A stretch of 64,000 bases of DNA from Amblyomma americanum (GCF_052857255.1 NW_027526484.1:1151501-1215500), one strand, 5' to 3'; shown: positions 19,319 to 31,000, counted from the first letter of the stretch. The notes: generated by a model from the letters alone, not told the origin. Numbers and translations are program-made.

Positions 19319-21884
19319 TGCAGCCAGTGCCCGAACCGTGTGAAAAAAATATGCCGCCTCGTTTAAGTAACGAGCGTTAGGTGTTTGGTGGCGCCATCTA
19401 TCATCCATGCAATGTATTACCACGTGATTAGGCTACCTTTCCATACTTCACGGCGAGCGGGCGCCTACTGCCTTGAGGTCGGATATTTTTACCACTCTGG
19501 GCCGAAAAGCTTTTTCGACTCTTTGGAGGGCCATTTTTTCCTTATCTCAATGCGGTAGGTGCCCGGTCACCATGAGGTACGATATTGTGAGCCGCCGAGT
19601 GCTGACCTCACGGCCGCCATGTTAAGCCTGACCATTACCTACTCACGAATATGCCATTAGTTAGATCATGATGCTATCGGTTAATTATAAGCAATTAAAT
19701 ATAAGCCTAACTATAACTAAATATTAACTTCATTAGTTAATTTTGGTGTCTAACGTGTTCTACTCATGTAGAGGATTCCAAATGTTTAATCCATTTATAA
19801 TGACCTCATTAACTACTGAGTTCTAAGCGAATAAACAGTCACATGATTAGTCAATTATGACGTCACAGAATGATTGACGCTGCCAACAATCACCAATTTG
19901 ATATACTAATGATGTCGCCAATCAATCACCAATTGGGTTGCTGTAGCTATTATATGGGGGCCACCATCTTGCATTCCCCAGGCTTAGAAAATTTCGCACC
20001 GAAGGGAGGTGGTAGCAGACCCCAAGAAGTCGAGAAGCGTGACGTATAAGAGCTAAGGCTCTTAAAATTTTCGAACACAACATCGCAGCGAAGTGGCGCC
20101 ATGAGCCAGCCTCGATCGACGCATGTGCGCCTCGCAGCAGCTCGTGCAAAATGCACGTGTGTTCTTTTACTTAACACAGCAGAGTTGTGTGCGTGCCGAG
20201 TAAATAGCGAGTAAACAGTAAATAGCGGCGCGTCCGCTGTGATTGTGACAGAGGGCACTTTTGCACTGTGTTCGCACGCATCTGTCCACGAGTAATGGTT
20301 CGCCGCACGCGGGCGCACCAGCACAGAAGTATTGACACACACACACAGCACGCGTGGTTCTCTGCTCACACACTGCACAGAAATCGCCGCAAGTATTTAC
20401 AGACCTGATCATCAGGCCCCCAGTGACGCACGGCAGGAGTAGGACTCTACTGGGGTACCATTCTCGTCGACGAGCAGATAAACCTTAGTTCCTTCGCCGC
20501 ATTTATCGCAACGCACAAGCCATCGTCTCGCAAGCTATCGCCTGCTCCCATGGCTGCTGCAGCTGCAAGATTTTGGCACCGACCACTGATGAGGTGCATA
20601 GTTTTCCTGAACTTTTCCTGAACTAGACCTGCACAACAATAGGTGCCGGCTGCACACACGCAGTGGCCCCACCTGGCAGCCCCCCTGCCACTGCCCGTGC
20701 ACATCTGGTAAAGTGCTATATGTCTACGCTAGTAGGCCTCTGCTCTGCTAAAATACTCTAAATATGTCTGAAGGTTGCATGGACTCTAAGCTGGGTGGAA
20801 AAACTCTTCGTATCGCGAACAACGAGCGGAGGCCATGAGACAGCCGATAAGACATCGCGGTGAGAGGACATGAAGTGAGGAGATGATGAAGGTTCCAAAG
20901 TGCGAGCAACGAAATGACAGCGTGAGATGTCAATGCTGCGCGAAGGGCCAAGCACCTACAAGTGTCGAATACGCCTCGTGCCCGAAACGTCCTTTTCAGA
21001 AAACTAAGCGCCAAGTTTCATCGGTTCTGGCAGTATAATATACAGCTTCGGAGGCCCGTGTAGCGCGCATGTGAGTCTGCACCTGTGGCATCGACATAGA
21101 GGGATCAAAGGCCGACAGAAAAAGTTTATGAGAAGTGGGTGCGCGAAACAAAAAAAAATATTGTGGCGCCATTAGGCAGGCCAGTCTCCTGAAATCGCTG
21201 CAAGTTGGGGACACAGGCGACTGGGTCACGAGGCAACGTAAAAACAAATTTGATTGTTCCTGAAGCACGCATCCGGTTAATTTTCGTTACCGACCGTAGG
21301 TCTCCATCTTCGCTGGCGAACACACTCTGGTGAACACAATATATCAATCATAAAATGTTAGCTGGGCTTTCAGTATAATATATTCATTCGCAGGCAGGGC
21401 AAGGAATCCTCAAAGAATTATTTTAGCTTACCTCCAACGGTGCAAAATAATGCCCTTGCGGTCGAGTTACACTCTTGTTTCGAGTACTTGGCCCTAATCA
21501 GAATCTGAAACTATAGGTTCCCAGGCGTTTTATCATGCGTTTACTGCCAGGTTCGCTAAGCATATACACGGAATGCACTAGTTGCAGTGGCGACAAGGAA
21601 AGCACGAAATGCTGTTTTTGCTTTAAGGTTCATCCGCTTTTGGCGTGAGAAGTGAGCGATTTTCCGCTCCAGTCTTTGAGTCTTTCAAGTGTCTCGTTCT
21701 GAGTTCTCAGGCCATTCGCGTTAACTGTCAAGTGCAATGTTGAACCTTCTTGCGGGGATGGCGAGGGTTGTTTATCCGCGTGGAGTAGATCAGCATCTTC
21801 GGAGAAGGCACATAGAAATAACGGCTTTTAGTCAGATACAGATTTTGGCCGCAGTCGGCATGCGCTCGCACCTCTTGGCGAGCG

Positions 21885-22005
21885 CGTGCGCATACCGCCC
21901 TCGTGAGGTCACGTAGGCACGCGCATGCACAGACTGCCTACGCGAGGGCACGTAGGTGCGCGCATGTGCAGACCACTTCCGCGAGGGTGCGTAGGCGCGC
22001 TGCGC
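21885..22005 (+). repeat. 39-bp tandem repeat, three diverged copies
   Basis: ACGTAGG at 21911 and 21950 and GCGTAGG at 21989 mark a 39-bp period. Each unit has CGCGCATGYRCAGAC, then CTACGCGAGGG-like sequence. It is strongly CpG-rich. Confidence 0.7.
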
Positions 22006-22514
22006 GTTCACTGCATGGAGCTGAGGGCATCGCGGCGTCCCCTAATGTGTGAGTCGCGCACTACTGCTCTGTGCTCACGGTATGTACTACGCAACAGGCG
22101 GTCGTGTCATTTGTAGTGCCAGGGCAGCACTTGGTACCTACGTGTATGGTCGCGGCTCCGCGTTTGTGTCATCCATACAGCGGCGCGGGAGAGTGTTCAG
22201 AGCGCCCAAAATTTTGCACTTTGTACGCAATGCACTTCAGCTGTCAGCTTTACTCTCTTGAAATTGTGGTTTATTTGTTAACTTTTGATTACATGCCTGT
22301 ACCCCTCCAATGTAATACCCTCGAACTGAGGGCCCCTAGGGGTATTTTGTATAAATAAATAAGTAATTAAAATAAATATCAGCCATAACGGTATCATCGA
22401 GATTCACATACCTACGAGACATATCCTAATGTATATGCGCTTTTAATGCTCAGTTTCATTGCCTGTGAAACATCAAGGCATTTATGATGCAGAGGTTGCA
22501 GTCTAATGGACGTA

Positions 22515-22752
22515 CAGGCTGTTTCACACTTAGAGGGAAACTGGGAGTGCATGGCAGCCGCGTTATGCGAAGTGCTTGCCCCGATAGAGGAGGAGAAACG
22601 GCGACAAAGATGCATGCGCAAAACAAGCACTGCCTGCTGTTATTTCTGCACATGTGCCCTGAGGTGCCAATTCTCGCTGCCTCTCGCCGGCAGCACTACT
22701 GGAACCATGGCGGCACGCACTCCCAGTTTCCCTCTAAGTGTGAAATAGCCTG
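22515..22752. mobile_element. Small MITE-like element with 36-bp terminal inverted repeats
   Basis: 22515-22550 (CAGGCTGTTTCACACTTAG ... GGGAGTGC) is the near-exact reverse complement of 22717-22752 (GCACTCCCAG ... GTGTGAAATAGCCTG), with one mismatch. The interior is 166 bp and non-coding. No target duplication is obvious. Confidence 0.75.
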
Positions 22753-22949
22753 CACATGGTTGATTGAGCGCACGTGTACTGGCATTCAGTTGCGTATGCA
22801 TATGAAGAGGCGTTATAGCACTACAATGCAGGCAGGCCTGGGCATGCCATCTTGCTTCGTTTTTTAAAATTCTCATCTGTTTATGTTTTCCTTCTGCTGG
22901 CATGTTACACTATTGAGGTGAACACTGCATCAAACTTGTTTTGGTGGCA

Positions 22950-23225
22950 AGGAATTTGCAGTGAGCATTTGGTGCGAGTTCGTTAGATTTAACCATATTG
23001 CATCATGTGATTAGCTTAACAGGGTGTTTTACTTCCTGTTAAAACGCATTTTTAAAATCCATTTCTTTTCATGCTAATGTTGGTTAAGACAATTCCAACA
23101 ATGAACATTTGGTGCCAGTTCATTAGATTTAATGGTATTGCATCATGTGATTGGCTTAACAGGGTATTTTACTTCCTGCTAGGACACATTTTTTTCATGC
23201 AAATGTTGGTTAAGGATATTCCAAC
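22950..23225 (+). repeat. Direct duplication of about 139 bp
   Basis: GCATTTGGTGCGAGTTCGTTAG at about 22967 and its variant at about 23106 begin two units. Both contain TATTGCATCATGTGATT, GCTTAACAGGGT-TTTTACTTCCTG and a shared ATG-TAATGTTGGTTAAG end. Confidence 0.75.
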
Positions 23226-23299
23226 ATTCAAATATATGATTTCGATGATAATATCACAGCTCCTTGAGAAGCTGACTGTTTATGGCGTTATGTGTTTCA

Positions 23300-23520
23300 T
23301 GGGGTTTAGCGTCCCAAAGCAGCTTGGGTTATGAGGGACGCCGTTGCGGAGGGCTGCAGGTAATTTTGACCACCTGGGATTCTTTGACGTGCACAGACAT
23401 CGCTAAGTACACGGGCCTCTAGCATTTCGCCTCCATCGAAATGCGACCACTACGACCGGGATCGTACCTGTGTCTTTTGGGTCAGCAGCCAAGCACCATA
23501 ACCACTGAGCCACCGTGGCG
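23300..23520 (-). mobile_element. tRNA-derived SINE, copy 1
   Basis: Read on the minus strand it starts at CGCCACGGTGGCTCAGTGG (A-box like TGGCTCAGTGG) with a B-box-like ACGATCCCGG downstream. The body contains TTTCGATGGAGGCGAAATGC and TAGAGGCCCGTGTAC, and it ends GGGACGCTAAACCCCATG. Copies 2 and 3 are at 31864 and 45341. Confidence 0.8.
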
Positions 23521-24361
23521 TCTTGTGCCAGAGGGGATTATGTTGAGTTGGCAAGAAACGAAAGTAAAATATCACTTTTAAATGGCCATTTATAGCGTAC
23601 CAGGCCTTCAGCTTTCTATGTTTGTCTATGATATTCTGATTGAGGACATGATAATATCATGTGCGTGACCTCTGTCTTTGGCAGTTTAAGAGGAATGGTG
23701 CCACACTAGCCAACATTTGGTTAGCTCTGAAAACTAGATTACTTACATTATAGTGTCTAGAGAAAAATAGTATGTGCACAAGGCTTGCAATGTCAGCTGT
23801 TTTTGTCAGACTTGTTTGAGATATCATGTTTGTTGTCAGCATGACATGACATCTTCACATAGCAAGGTCACGTGGCCGTTGCCTTCAGTCAAATGACCGA
23901 TGGGTCACATGGAGCTTGTGACCCATTAATTAAAGGCTTGCACCAAATTCTAGTTGCACATTCATTTTTTGTAATGATGCACAAGAAGTTAGTAAACTTA
24001 AATTGCCTTGTTGAATTCGCTTACACCTGATAAATAACTTGTAATTGAATTTTGTTTCTGTGTCACTTTCAACACAAGTGGTGGTTGTAATGAGGCCACT
24101 TGAAGCATGCAGAAACTGCCGTATTATATTTACTTGTTCATCTGTTCTCCTATCAGCTCTTGGCGCTGGCTGGTGCAAGAGCTCTACAGATTTAAGGCAG
24201 TCAAGAAACACTTGTGTCACATTTCTTTTTCTCATATGTGTCTTATGTGACAGTCAGGTAGCACTTAAGTCACATTTTTTTTTGTCATATGTGTCTCATG
24301 TGATTAGAAGTCTAATTACACATCATAGGCAGGTCCAGCATTGTATTGTTGTGAACACCAC

Positions 24362-24775
24362 CTGTCATAGTTGGCAGCTGCTAAAGTGAAGACAGGAAAA
24401 TCGCCCTCTCCACTTATAGAGGAGGGACCACCTGCCTTGGTTGGCAGGGACTAAAGTGGAGAGGAAAATAATCTCTCTACTTGTAGAGGAGGGACAACCT
24501 GCCACATTTGGCAGGTGCTAAAGCAGAGACAAGAAAATCCCCTCCACTTGTAGATGAGGGACCACCTGCCACAGTTGGCAGGGGCTAAAGTGGAAAGGAA
24601 AATAATCTCTCTACATGTAGAGGAGGGACAATCTGCCACATTTGGCAGGTGCTAAAGCAGAGACGAAAATCTCCTCTCCACTTGTAGAGGAGGGACCACC
24701 TGCCACAAATGACAGGTGCTAAAGTGGAGAGGGAAATAATATCTTCACTTATAGAGAGGAGGGAAAGGCTGGAAG
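24362..24775 (+). repeat. 67-bp minisatellite, six units
   Basis: The GAGGGAC motif recurs at a strict 67-bp step (GGGA at 24424, 24491, 24558, 24625, 24692, then 24761). Each unit contains CCTGCCA...TTGGCAGG, a small palindrome, then CTAAAGTGGAGA or CTAAAGCAGAGA. These two forms alternate, implying a 134-bp higher-order unit. The array ends about 290 bp before exon 2 of the coiled-coil gene. Confidence 0.92.
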
Positions 24776-25059
24776 GCGGCTGCCACAAGAAGAACCCAGA
24801 GGGCAGCTACCACGGACGAAGAAGGTTCTGATGTGGATGGAGGAATGCGCAACCTGAGGGTGGTTGCCACGGGAACAACCGGTTGGTAGTTACCATGGAA
24901 GGCGGTGGGCCAGTCAGCCTATTCCAAACAGCTTTCGCTGATTAATGCACTAAGCCAACAACCTTAGCTCTTCAAGCAAGAAGAATTAATGCTATTATAT
25001 TATCATCGTATAATGATAATCACACACCCAATAATCTTTTGTTTTTTTTCCTGCTGCAG

Positions 25060-25097
25060 GAGTATAAGGACTTCAAGAGGAAGGTCATTAAAAGACA
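25060..25097 (+). CDS. Coiled-coil gene, exon 2
   Basis: Acceptor TTTTTCCTGCTGCAG, donor GTAAGT. It reads EYKDFKRKVIKR in phase 0 and ends in phase 2 (CA, completed to His by exon 3). The peptide is highly basic and helical. Perfect splice sites and phase support it. Confidence 0.68.
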
Positions 25098-25159
25098 GTA
25101 AGTCTGCTCATGGCACTTAAAAAGACCTCGGTTCTTAACACTGTACACTTTTCTTGCAG

Positions 25160-25197
25160 CAATATGATTGAGCAGTTGGAGGCTTCATCGAGGCAAG
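25160..25197 (+). CDS. Coiled-coil gene, exon 3
   Basis: Acceptor TTTTCTTGCAG, donor GTATGT. It reads (H)NMIEQLEASSRQ, 38 nt, ending in phase 1. It is separated from exon 2 by a 62-bp intron, short but normal for arthropods. The heptad-like spacing (M, I, L) is compatible with a coiled coil. Confidence 0.68.
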
Positions 25198-25604
25198 GTA
25201 TGTGTCTTTCTTTTTTTTCCTGTTTATCGCAGGACAGTCTACCACATTTGTAACAAATGTACAAAGCGACTATAGTTGCAACAAATGTGTTTTCTCTTGT
25301 CCATGTAACTATTGATTGATTGATTTACCAATTGATTAATAGAGTGATTCATTGAGGAACACACAAGCCAGGCCATTTTTGTTATCCCTACAATCTGGGG
25401 TTGAAAATACTAATGTGTTCTGATGTCGCTGATAGGAAGATTCTGGCGTTTGTAGGTGTGGGCTGTATTTACCTGGCCCACGAAGCTCTGCCTCAGCGCA
25501 GTCTATGCGGCACTGTTCATAGACGAGTACCATTGCTGCTACAGTTGAAGGCAGATTGAAAATTATCCTATTTTTAGCTTGCCTTCCTTTCAAAATCAGC
25601 TGGC

Positions 25605-26480
25605 ACTAGTTAGAAAATATGTAGCAGCAGCAGCGGCTTTATGCAGCAGGAGCAGCACCAGCCATCGAAGATGATAAGCGGCTGTTGTCCGGGGTGACAC
25701 CACTTGCCGCTTCTAGTTGTGTCGTGGGAAGTTTCCCTGGAAGCGACAGGGAGCGGTACACTGACGCGCTGCTGCACCAAAGGTGCGATGATACCAGCAC
25801 TTACTGGTTTGAAGAGGTGGGGCAGCACTACGTCGGCAAGGTGAGGCCTGGTGGCGGGAAGGCGAAAGAGAGCAGGAGGTCGACAGTGCGGTGATTTGAT
25901 CGGAGAGACGTGTGATCTGGGCATGGAAGCCGTCATGAAGGCTCTGAAGGTCCACGCGGGAGGGAAGAGATGATGGTGGGGTGGGAGGCTGGGACACTGC
26001 GCCGAGAGAAATGTTGGAGTAGGAAACGTCCATGTTGGATGCCGCCAGCTCAGCGTGCTTCTCCAAAGCATACCGATAACGGCAAGCGCTGAAAGAAAAA
26101 CTCACGCAGGAAGGCTTGGTTGAAGGTGGCAGCCTTGTCGCCCAGGAGCTGCTGGAGTCGCCGCAGCAACTGTGTTGGTTTGCAGTCCCCCAGTTCTTCG
26201 GAGGAGATGAGCTGCTGCAGGCGGCGATGTTCCGAGACGGCTGTTCACTTGAGCTCAGCAGCCAGCGTGTCAAATGGGGCTGAGGCGGGCGGAACTATAA
26301 GGAGGTCGCAGACTTCAGCGGCAATCTCAGGTGGTAGCGATGCAGCGGCGTGATGAAACTTCTGCGCTTGGGTGGTGATGCGGCCAATAGCAAACTAGCT
26401 TTTGACTTGAGTGAGCCAGAGTTGAGGATTGGCCGGCGAGAACTAGGGAAGGCGAAGGGACAGCACAGAGACTGCACCCT
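25605..26480 (-). pseudogene. gag: Gag remnant of a gypsy element, inverted relative to its pol
   Basis: On the minus strand, shifting frames encode a capsid region: frames around 26150-26260 contain LLRRLQQLLGDKAAT, and another contains YRYALEKHAELAASN. The end near 25739-25803 encodes CWYHRTFGAAARQCTAPCRF, the C-Y-H-FG-A-C--PC-F zinc motif typical of one class of arthropod gypsy Gag proteins. It ends at TAG 25713-25715. Several frameshifts make it a pseudogene. Pol of the same type lies on the opposite strand from about 26490, so the element has been internally inverted or is two half copies. Confidence 0.75.
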
Positions 26481-26489
26481 TCTTACGCT

Positions 26490-27442
26490 GCTGCTGCGTA
26501 ATACCCTCCTCTGCTCCGTCCTTCCAACTTCTTACTGCTCGTCAAACACCAGGTCACGCATCACATTGTGACCACTGGTCCGACCACGCATGCTCGCCTG
26601 TCGCCTTGCTCCAGACCGTTAACAGATCACCCGCAACGAGTTTGAACACATGCTTGAGCTCGGCATTATCCGACCTTCATCTAGCCCTTGGGTGTCCTCT
26701 CTACACATACACATGGTACCGAACAAATCCCCAGGAGACTGGCGTCCCTGTGGTGATTACGCGCCCTCAACAACACTACCATTCCAGACCGTTATCCCTT
26801 ACCTCGCATCGCGGATTTTACCACCGCTCTGCATGACGCTACAATTTCTTCTGAAATCGATCTCACCAAGGCCTACCACCAAATCCCTGTAGAACCAACC
26901 ATCCGATGTACCCAAAACTGCAATCATCGCACCATTCGGCCTCTTCGAATACCTCCGCATGCCATTTGGCCTCTGTAACTCTGGCCAGACATTTAAACGC
27001 TTCGTGGACAGAGTTACAAGGTGTCTAGCTTTCTGCATGGCCTACATCGATGACCTTCTCATATTCAGCACGATACGGAGCAGCACTTGCTACACCTCCA
27101 GCAGCTTCTTCTTCAACGTCTCTCTAATTACGGCCTGATCATCAACAGAGCAAAATGTGAATTCGGCAAGTCGGAGCTCGACTTCCTTGGCCACCGTGTC
27201 AACAGCTCCGGCATCCGGCCTCTCCCATCAAAAGTCCAGGCCATTCAAGACTTTCCTCAGCCTGCCTCAATCCGCAAGCTCCGTGAATTTCTTGGCCTTA
27301 TCAATTTTTACCGCCATTTCATCCCTCACTGTGCTGCACTCCTCAAACCACTGATGGACATGCTTCAAGACAAGAAAACAAACTCCACACAGCTGACATG
27401 GTCTTCAGCTGCTCTGGATTTTTTCCAGACCGCCAAAGCAAA
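26490..27442 (+). pseudogene. pol: Reverse transcriptase remnant of the gypsy element (left part)
   Basis: Broken frames encode MLELGIIRPSSSPW, GDWRPCGDY and LFEYLRMPFGL. The catalytic AYIDDLLIF falls near 27038-27064. A good run at 27087-27430 includes LSNYGLIINRAKCEFGKSEL, LDFLGHRVNSSGIRPLP and LREFLGLINFYRHFIP. The frame is broken at least three times. Reading stops at DFFQTAK, where a Penelope-like element starts. Protease sequence is absent from the junction at about 26480. Confidence 0.82.
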
Positions 27443-28372
27443 GAAGCCGCCGGAAGTATTGCTTTTCTCGATGTTCTCGTTCTCCGCACTCCCGATGGGC
27501 TCGCCACTACCGTATACCGAAAGCCCACACATACCGGCAAGTACCTCGATTTTATATCTGCCCATCCCATAGGCCACAAATGCTCCGTCATGTCCGCTCT
27601 GTTCAAGCGAGCTGGTCGTCTATGTTCTAGTCCTGGCCTTCTCTCTTCCGAGCAGCAGAAAGTTCGCGTCGACCTTAAAATAATGGCTACCCCCGTCAGA
27701 TGCTAGACAAGAACGCCGCTGTAAGGAACCTGCTCAGCCCCAGTTTGTTGGGCAACAGAAACGCGCGACTGTCCCGTATTCCCGGGGTACAAGTGAGGCT
27801 CTGGCGCGAATATTTGCCAAATACGGCGTTCGAATTGCGCACGTACTGTCCAGCAAGCTGAAACAGCAGCTGTGTCACGTGAAGGACCGCCTAGAGCGCA
27901 CATGTTACCCCGGCGTTGTATACAAGATCCCCTGCAAGGATTGCGATGCATCATACATTAGCGAGTCAGGTGATTTTAAAAGAAGAATAAGGGAACACAA
28001 GAATGACGCCAAGAAAGGTCGCACTTCCTCCAACGCACTTGCAGAGCATGCCCAAATGATGCAGCACACCATTGACTGGGAGAACGCCACAATCTTGGAC
28101 ACGAAGAAACCTTTATCTTCACGATTACTTCTCGAATCATTTTACATACAGACGACCAAGAATGCTATCAACAGGACGAGAGGGAATCTCCCCGATATCT
28201 ACGCCCACTCACTGTGCAGTCAAGTCCGCTTATAAGTAGCGGCCCATTCCGCCCATCCTCTTTGTGAACAAGGGACCCGTATGGGTCTCGAAACGTCATG
28301 TGTTAAATATTTTTCTTTGGCGAGTGTATGTTTCTTGTGCTTCCAGTATGCTTCCCCCTCGCCAGACAGGAT
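27443..28372 (+). mobile_element. Penelope-like element, 5'-truncated, nested in the gypsy pol
   Basis: The insert opens with the C-terminal part of a Penelope-type reverse transcriptase (SIAFLDVLVLRTPDG, then YRKPTHTGKYLDF). After a frameshift near 27690 it continues at 27879-28235 with a GIY-YIG-type endonuclease: VVYKIPCKDCDASYISESGD then FKRRIREH. In the usual signature the second block ends Y-I-G, here Y-I-S, so the active site may be altered. The 3' UTR runs to about 28372 and includes GGGTCTCGAAACGT. Gypsy reading resumes immediately afterwards (FALLAHPRPDAPLRL). Boundaries are accurate to about 10 bp. Confidence 0.8.
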
Positions 28373-28374
28373 TC

Positions 28375-29190
28375 TGTCGAACCCTTGATTACGAAACTAT
28401 CCGATTTCGCTCTCCTTGCTCATCCGCGCCCTGATGCACCCCTACGCCTCCGACTCCGGTGTTGGAGCCGTGCTCCACCAACTCGTGGATGGTTCTTGGA
28501 GGCCTCTATCTTTTTTCTCCCGCAAGTTTTCCGCTGCCGAAAGCTGCTACAGTACTTTCCGCCGTGAACTTTTTGCCATGTATATGTCCGTGCGGCATTT
28601 CAAGCACTTCCTTGAAGGTCGGCAATTCCACATCACCACCGACCACAAACCACTTATTTTTGCCATCAAATTGGGGAGCGGTAAATTCTCGCCCCGTGAA
28701 ATTAGTCACCTTTGGTACGTGGCAGAACTCACGACCGACATCAGACATGTGCAAGGTCTTCACAATGCCCCGGCGGATGCTCTGTCACGTGTTACTGCTT
28801 CCCTCGCCTCCGCTGCTCCACCACTGAACCTCGACTTTGCCGCCCTTGCAAAAGTGCAGCAACATGACACGGAAGTTATGGACCTTCGCAGGAACCCACG
28901 TTCGCCGGTTTTCCGTGAAATTCTCCTCTCTTCGTGCCCTGTCCCCATCATCTGCGACACTTAGGCCAGCACTCTGTGCCCTTTGGTGCCCTCTGCCTTT
29001 CGTTGTCTTGTCTTCGACGCCCTCCGTGGCCTGTCCCATCCCGGAATTCGCGCCATGCAGCACCTTCTCACAAAACGTTACGCCTGGCCTGGCATCAACA
29101 AGGACGTGCGCACCTGGGCCCGTGCCTGCCTGGCTTGCCAGTAGTCTAAAACTCAGCGACACACAACCGCTCCCTTCGGCTCGTTCCCTG
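28375..29190 (+). pseudogene. pol: Gypsy pol remnant (right part): RNase H and integrase zinc domain
   Basis: This resumes the gypsy sequence interrupted at 27442. It encodes SDSGVGAVLHQLVDGSWRPL, SFFSRKFSAAE, then ITTDHKPL and NAPADALSR, which are RNase H motifs; the first Asp region is frameshifted. A following frame (about 28980-29145) carries the integrase HHCC unit (LSHPGIRAM ... KRYAWPGINKDVR ... CLACQ) ending in a TAG. The copy breaks off near 29190. No LTR is seen on either side. Confidence 0.8.
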
Positions 29191-29240
29191 ACTGGGAGAA
29201 AATTGACTGGGAGAAAATGACTGGGAGAAAATTGCTGCTT
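29191..29240 (+). repeat. Short tandem repeat of GACTGGGAGAAAAT
   Basis: Three adjoining copies of about 14-15 bp, located at the broken end of the gypsy remnant. The first copy encodes the integrase PDWEKID-type segment, so the array probably arose by slippage during truncation. Confidence 0.8.
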
Positions 29241-29285
29241 AAATGCGAGTATGTCTGAAAAGTAAAAAAAAGTATGGTCTATAAA

Positions 29286-29312
29286 TGTGTGTGTGTGTAT
29301 ATATATATATTA
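29286..29312 (+). repeat. (GT)n(AT)n microsatellite
   Basis: A GT run followed directly by an AT run, about 27 bp in total. Confidence 0.9.
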
Positions 29313-29616
29313 TGTATGCATGTCTTTCTCGAATCCTGTTTTCTTTTTGTCTGCCACCATTATTCACCGGCTGAGTTAATTTATTGTACAGGTAACTATA
29401 AAACATTCACATTGATCTTAGAAGCACAATTTCAATCTCAAATACCACGGGCATTTTTTGTGGTTCTGCAGCTTCATTTGTGTAAAGCTGCTTGTGGATG
29501 TCATGACTGGTAGGAGCACTGGCAGGCAATTGTTGCTTTTGTGCAGCTGGGAAACGGAGTCTTTTCTTTGCACAAATGCACAAGGGATGCGGGTGTACTC
29601 TTGTTCGGACTTGCAG

Positions 29617-29741
29617 AGTGTGCGCCTCTGGAGAAGGCGATCATCAAATATGAAGGCACAGCTAAGCGGCTGCGCATGGATGGGGTCCAGCAAGAGCAGC
29701 AGGTGAAAGCTACCTCGGACAAACAGCGGCTCGCTGTACAG
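29617..29741 (+). CDS. Coiled-coil gene, exon 4
   Basis: Acceptor GTTCGGACTTGCAG, donor GTAGGT. With the G from exon 3 it reads ECAPLEKAIIKYEGTAKRLR, then MDGVQQEQQVKATSDKQRLA. It is 125 nt, phase 1 in and phase 0 out. An earlier acceptor (TTTTGTGCAG at 29541-29546) would add 24 codons in the same reading frame but does not fit the phase of exon 3, so the later one is chosen. The sequence is rich in Glu, Lys and Gln, as expected of a coiled coil. Confidence 0.68.
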
Positions 29742-30179
29742 GTAGGTAGGTCCGCGTAGGACCGTCGAGGTGTTTGAGTCATTTCAGTATAAAGCCTGCT
29801 GCTACCTGTTTTGCCTGGTTGATGGTGCTTGTACATATCTGGTGAGTGATGTATTGCCACACAACACTCTGCTCAAACAAGTGTGTGTTGCACAACATTG
29901 CATAATGCTTTTTCACCGACATATTCTGCGTATCAGTTCTCATACTGCACCTGCGTAGCGAGGAACTATGGACATCTTTGGAATAAACACAAGTAATTAC
30001 CGGGGCACTTAAGTCTGCTTACATGGAAGAATGCGAAAGCATGGAACTTTCTAGAACGTGGGTTTTTTCTGCGACATCAGTACGTGATTTATTTTTATTT
30101 ATATTATTTTTATTATATTTTCGTTTTAAATTCAATTATGTTTAAAATTTTCTATTCTTTATTATGTTTTTTACTTCAT

Positions 30180-31000
30180 TTATTTTACGGTTCACGTCCA
30201 GGTGCTATGTTGACGTCTATGGCTGTTTTGACATCCAGGTGCTATGTCAACGTCCGTTGCTATTGTGTTGTCGAAGTGTAATTACAATTAAGCAATTACA
30301 ATTCATCAAAAAATAACCAAATGTTTCCCACAGCAAGATCTAATCACGCACTAACACAATCAAACTTTTGCACATTTATCTTCACAGAATGATATAATAA
30401 TGCAGAGAAAGTTTTGATGACGCAAAACACGGGACATAAACACAGGCTATCGTGATTTAAAAATGTAATTTTTTTTGTTTAAATAATTAAGCAATTACAA
30501 TTCATCAACCAAATGTTTCCCACAGCAAGATCTCATCACGCACTAACACAATCAAACTTTTGCACATTTATCTTCACAGAACGATGTAATAATGCGGAGA
30601 AAGTTTTGCTGACACGAAACACTGGATATAAAAATGGCTATCATGATTTCAAAGTGTAATTTGTGCATTTAATTAATTAACTAATTACAATTCATCAACC
30701 AAATTTTTTCCACAGCAAGATCTCATCATGCACTAACGCAACCAAACTTTTGCACATATATCTTTATAGAACGGCACAATCGTGCAGAGAAGCTATGTTG
30801 ACGTCCGTGGCTGTTGTGACGTCAAAGTGTAATTCTCGCATTTAATTAATTAATTGCACCACATTGACAAAATTTTTCCCACAGCAGGATCTCATCACAC
30901 ACTAACATAACCAAACTTTTGCACATTTATCTTCAGAGAGCGATGTAATCGTGCAGAGAAAATTTTGCTAACAGGAAACTCTGGACATAATGCTTTCACA
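30180..31000 (+). repeat. Tandem array of about 190-bp AT-rich units, four copies
   Basis: AGCAAGATCT(C)ATCA recurs at 30332, 30524, 30714 and 30883 (steps 192, 190, 169). Each unit also has TTTTGCACAT-TATCTT, then GTGCAGAGAAAGTTTTG, AATTAATTAA and CAATTCATCAACCAAAT. A GACGTC-containing segment appears between units at 30210-30260 and 30800-30825. Confidence 0.88.

Larger units (their letters stand above)
10093..25059 (+). other. Intron 1 of the coiled-coil gene
   Basis: A 15-kb intron hosting the THAP gene (15278-16754), STPR-type elements, several tandem repeats and a SINE, each listed separately. Stretches where I see nothing specific: 10093-11100, 13670-15060, 19320-21880, 23530-24360 and 24780-25050. 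19660-19870 is notably AT-rich with scattered TTAATTA motifs. Confidence 0.6.

Noticed and set aside
19950..20378. 142-codon minus-strand frame
   Set aside because: Cys/Arg-rich translation with no domain, no start or splice context; likely chance in a dispersed repeat.
24362..24775. CRISPR-like regular repeats
   Set aside because: The whole 67-bp unit is repeated with no variable spacers, and the context is eukaryotic intron; it is a minisatellite.
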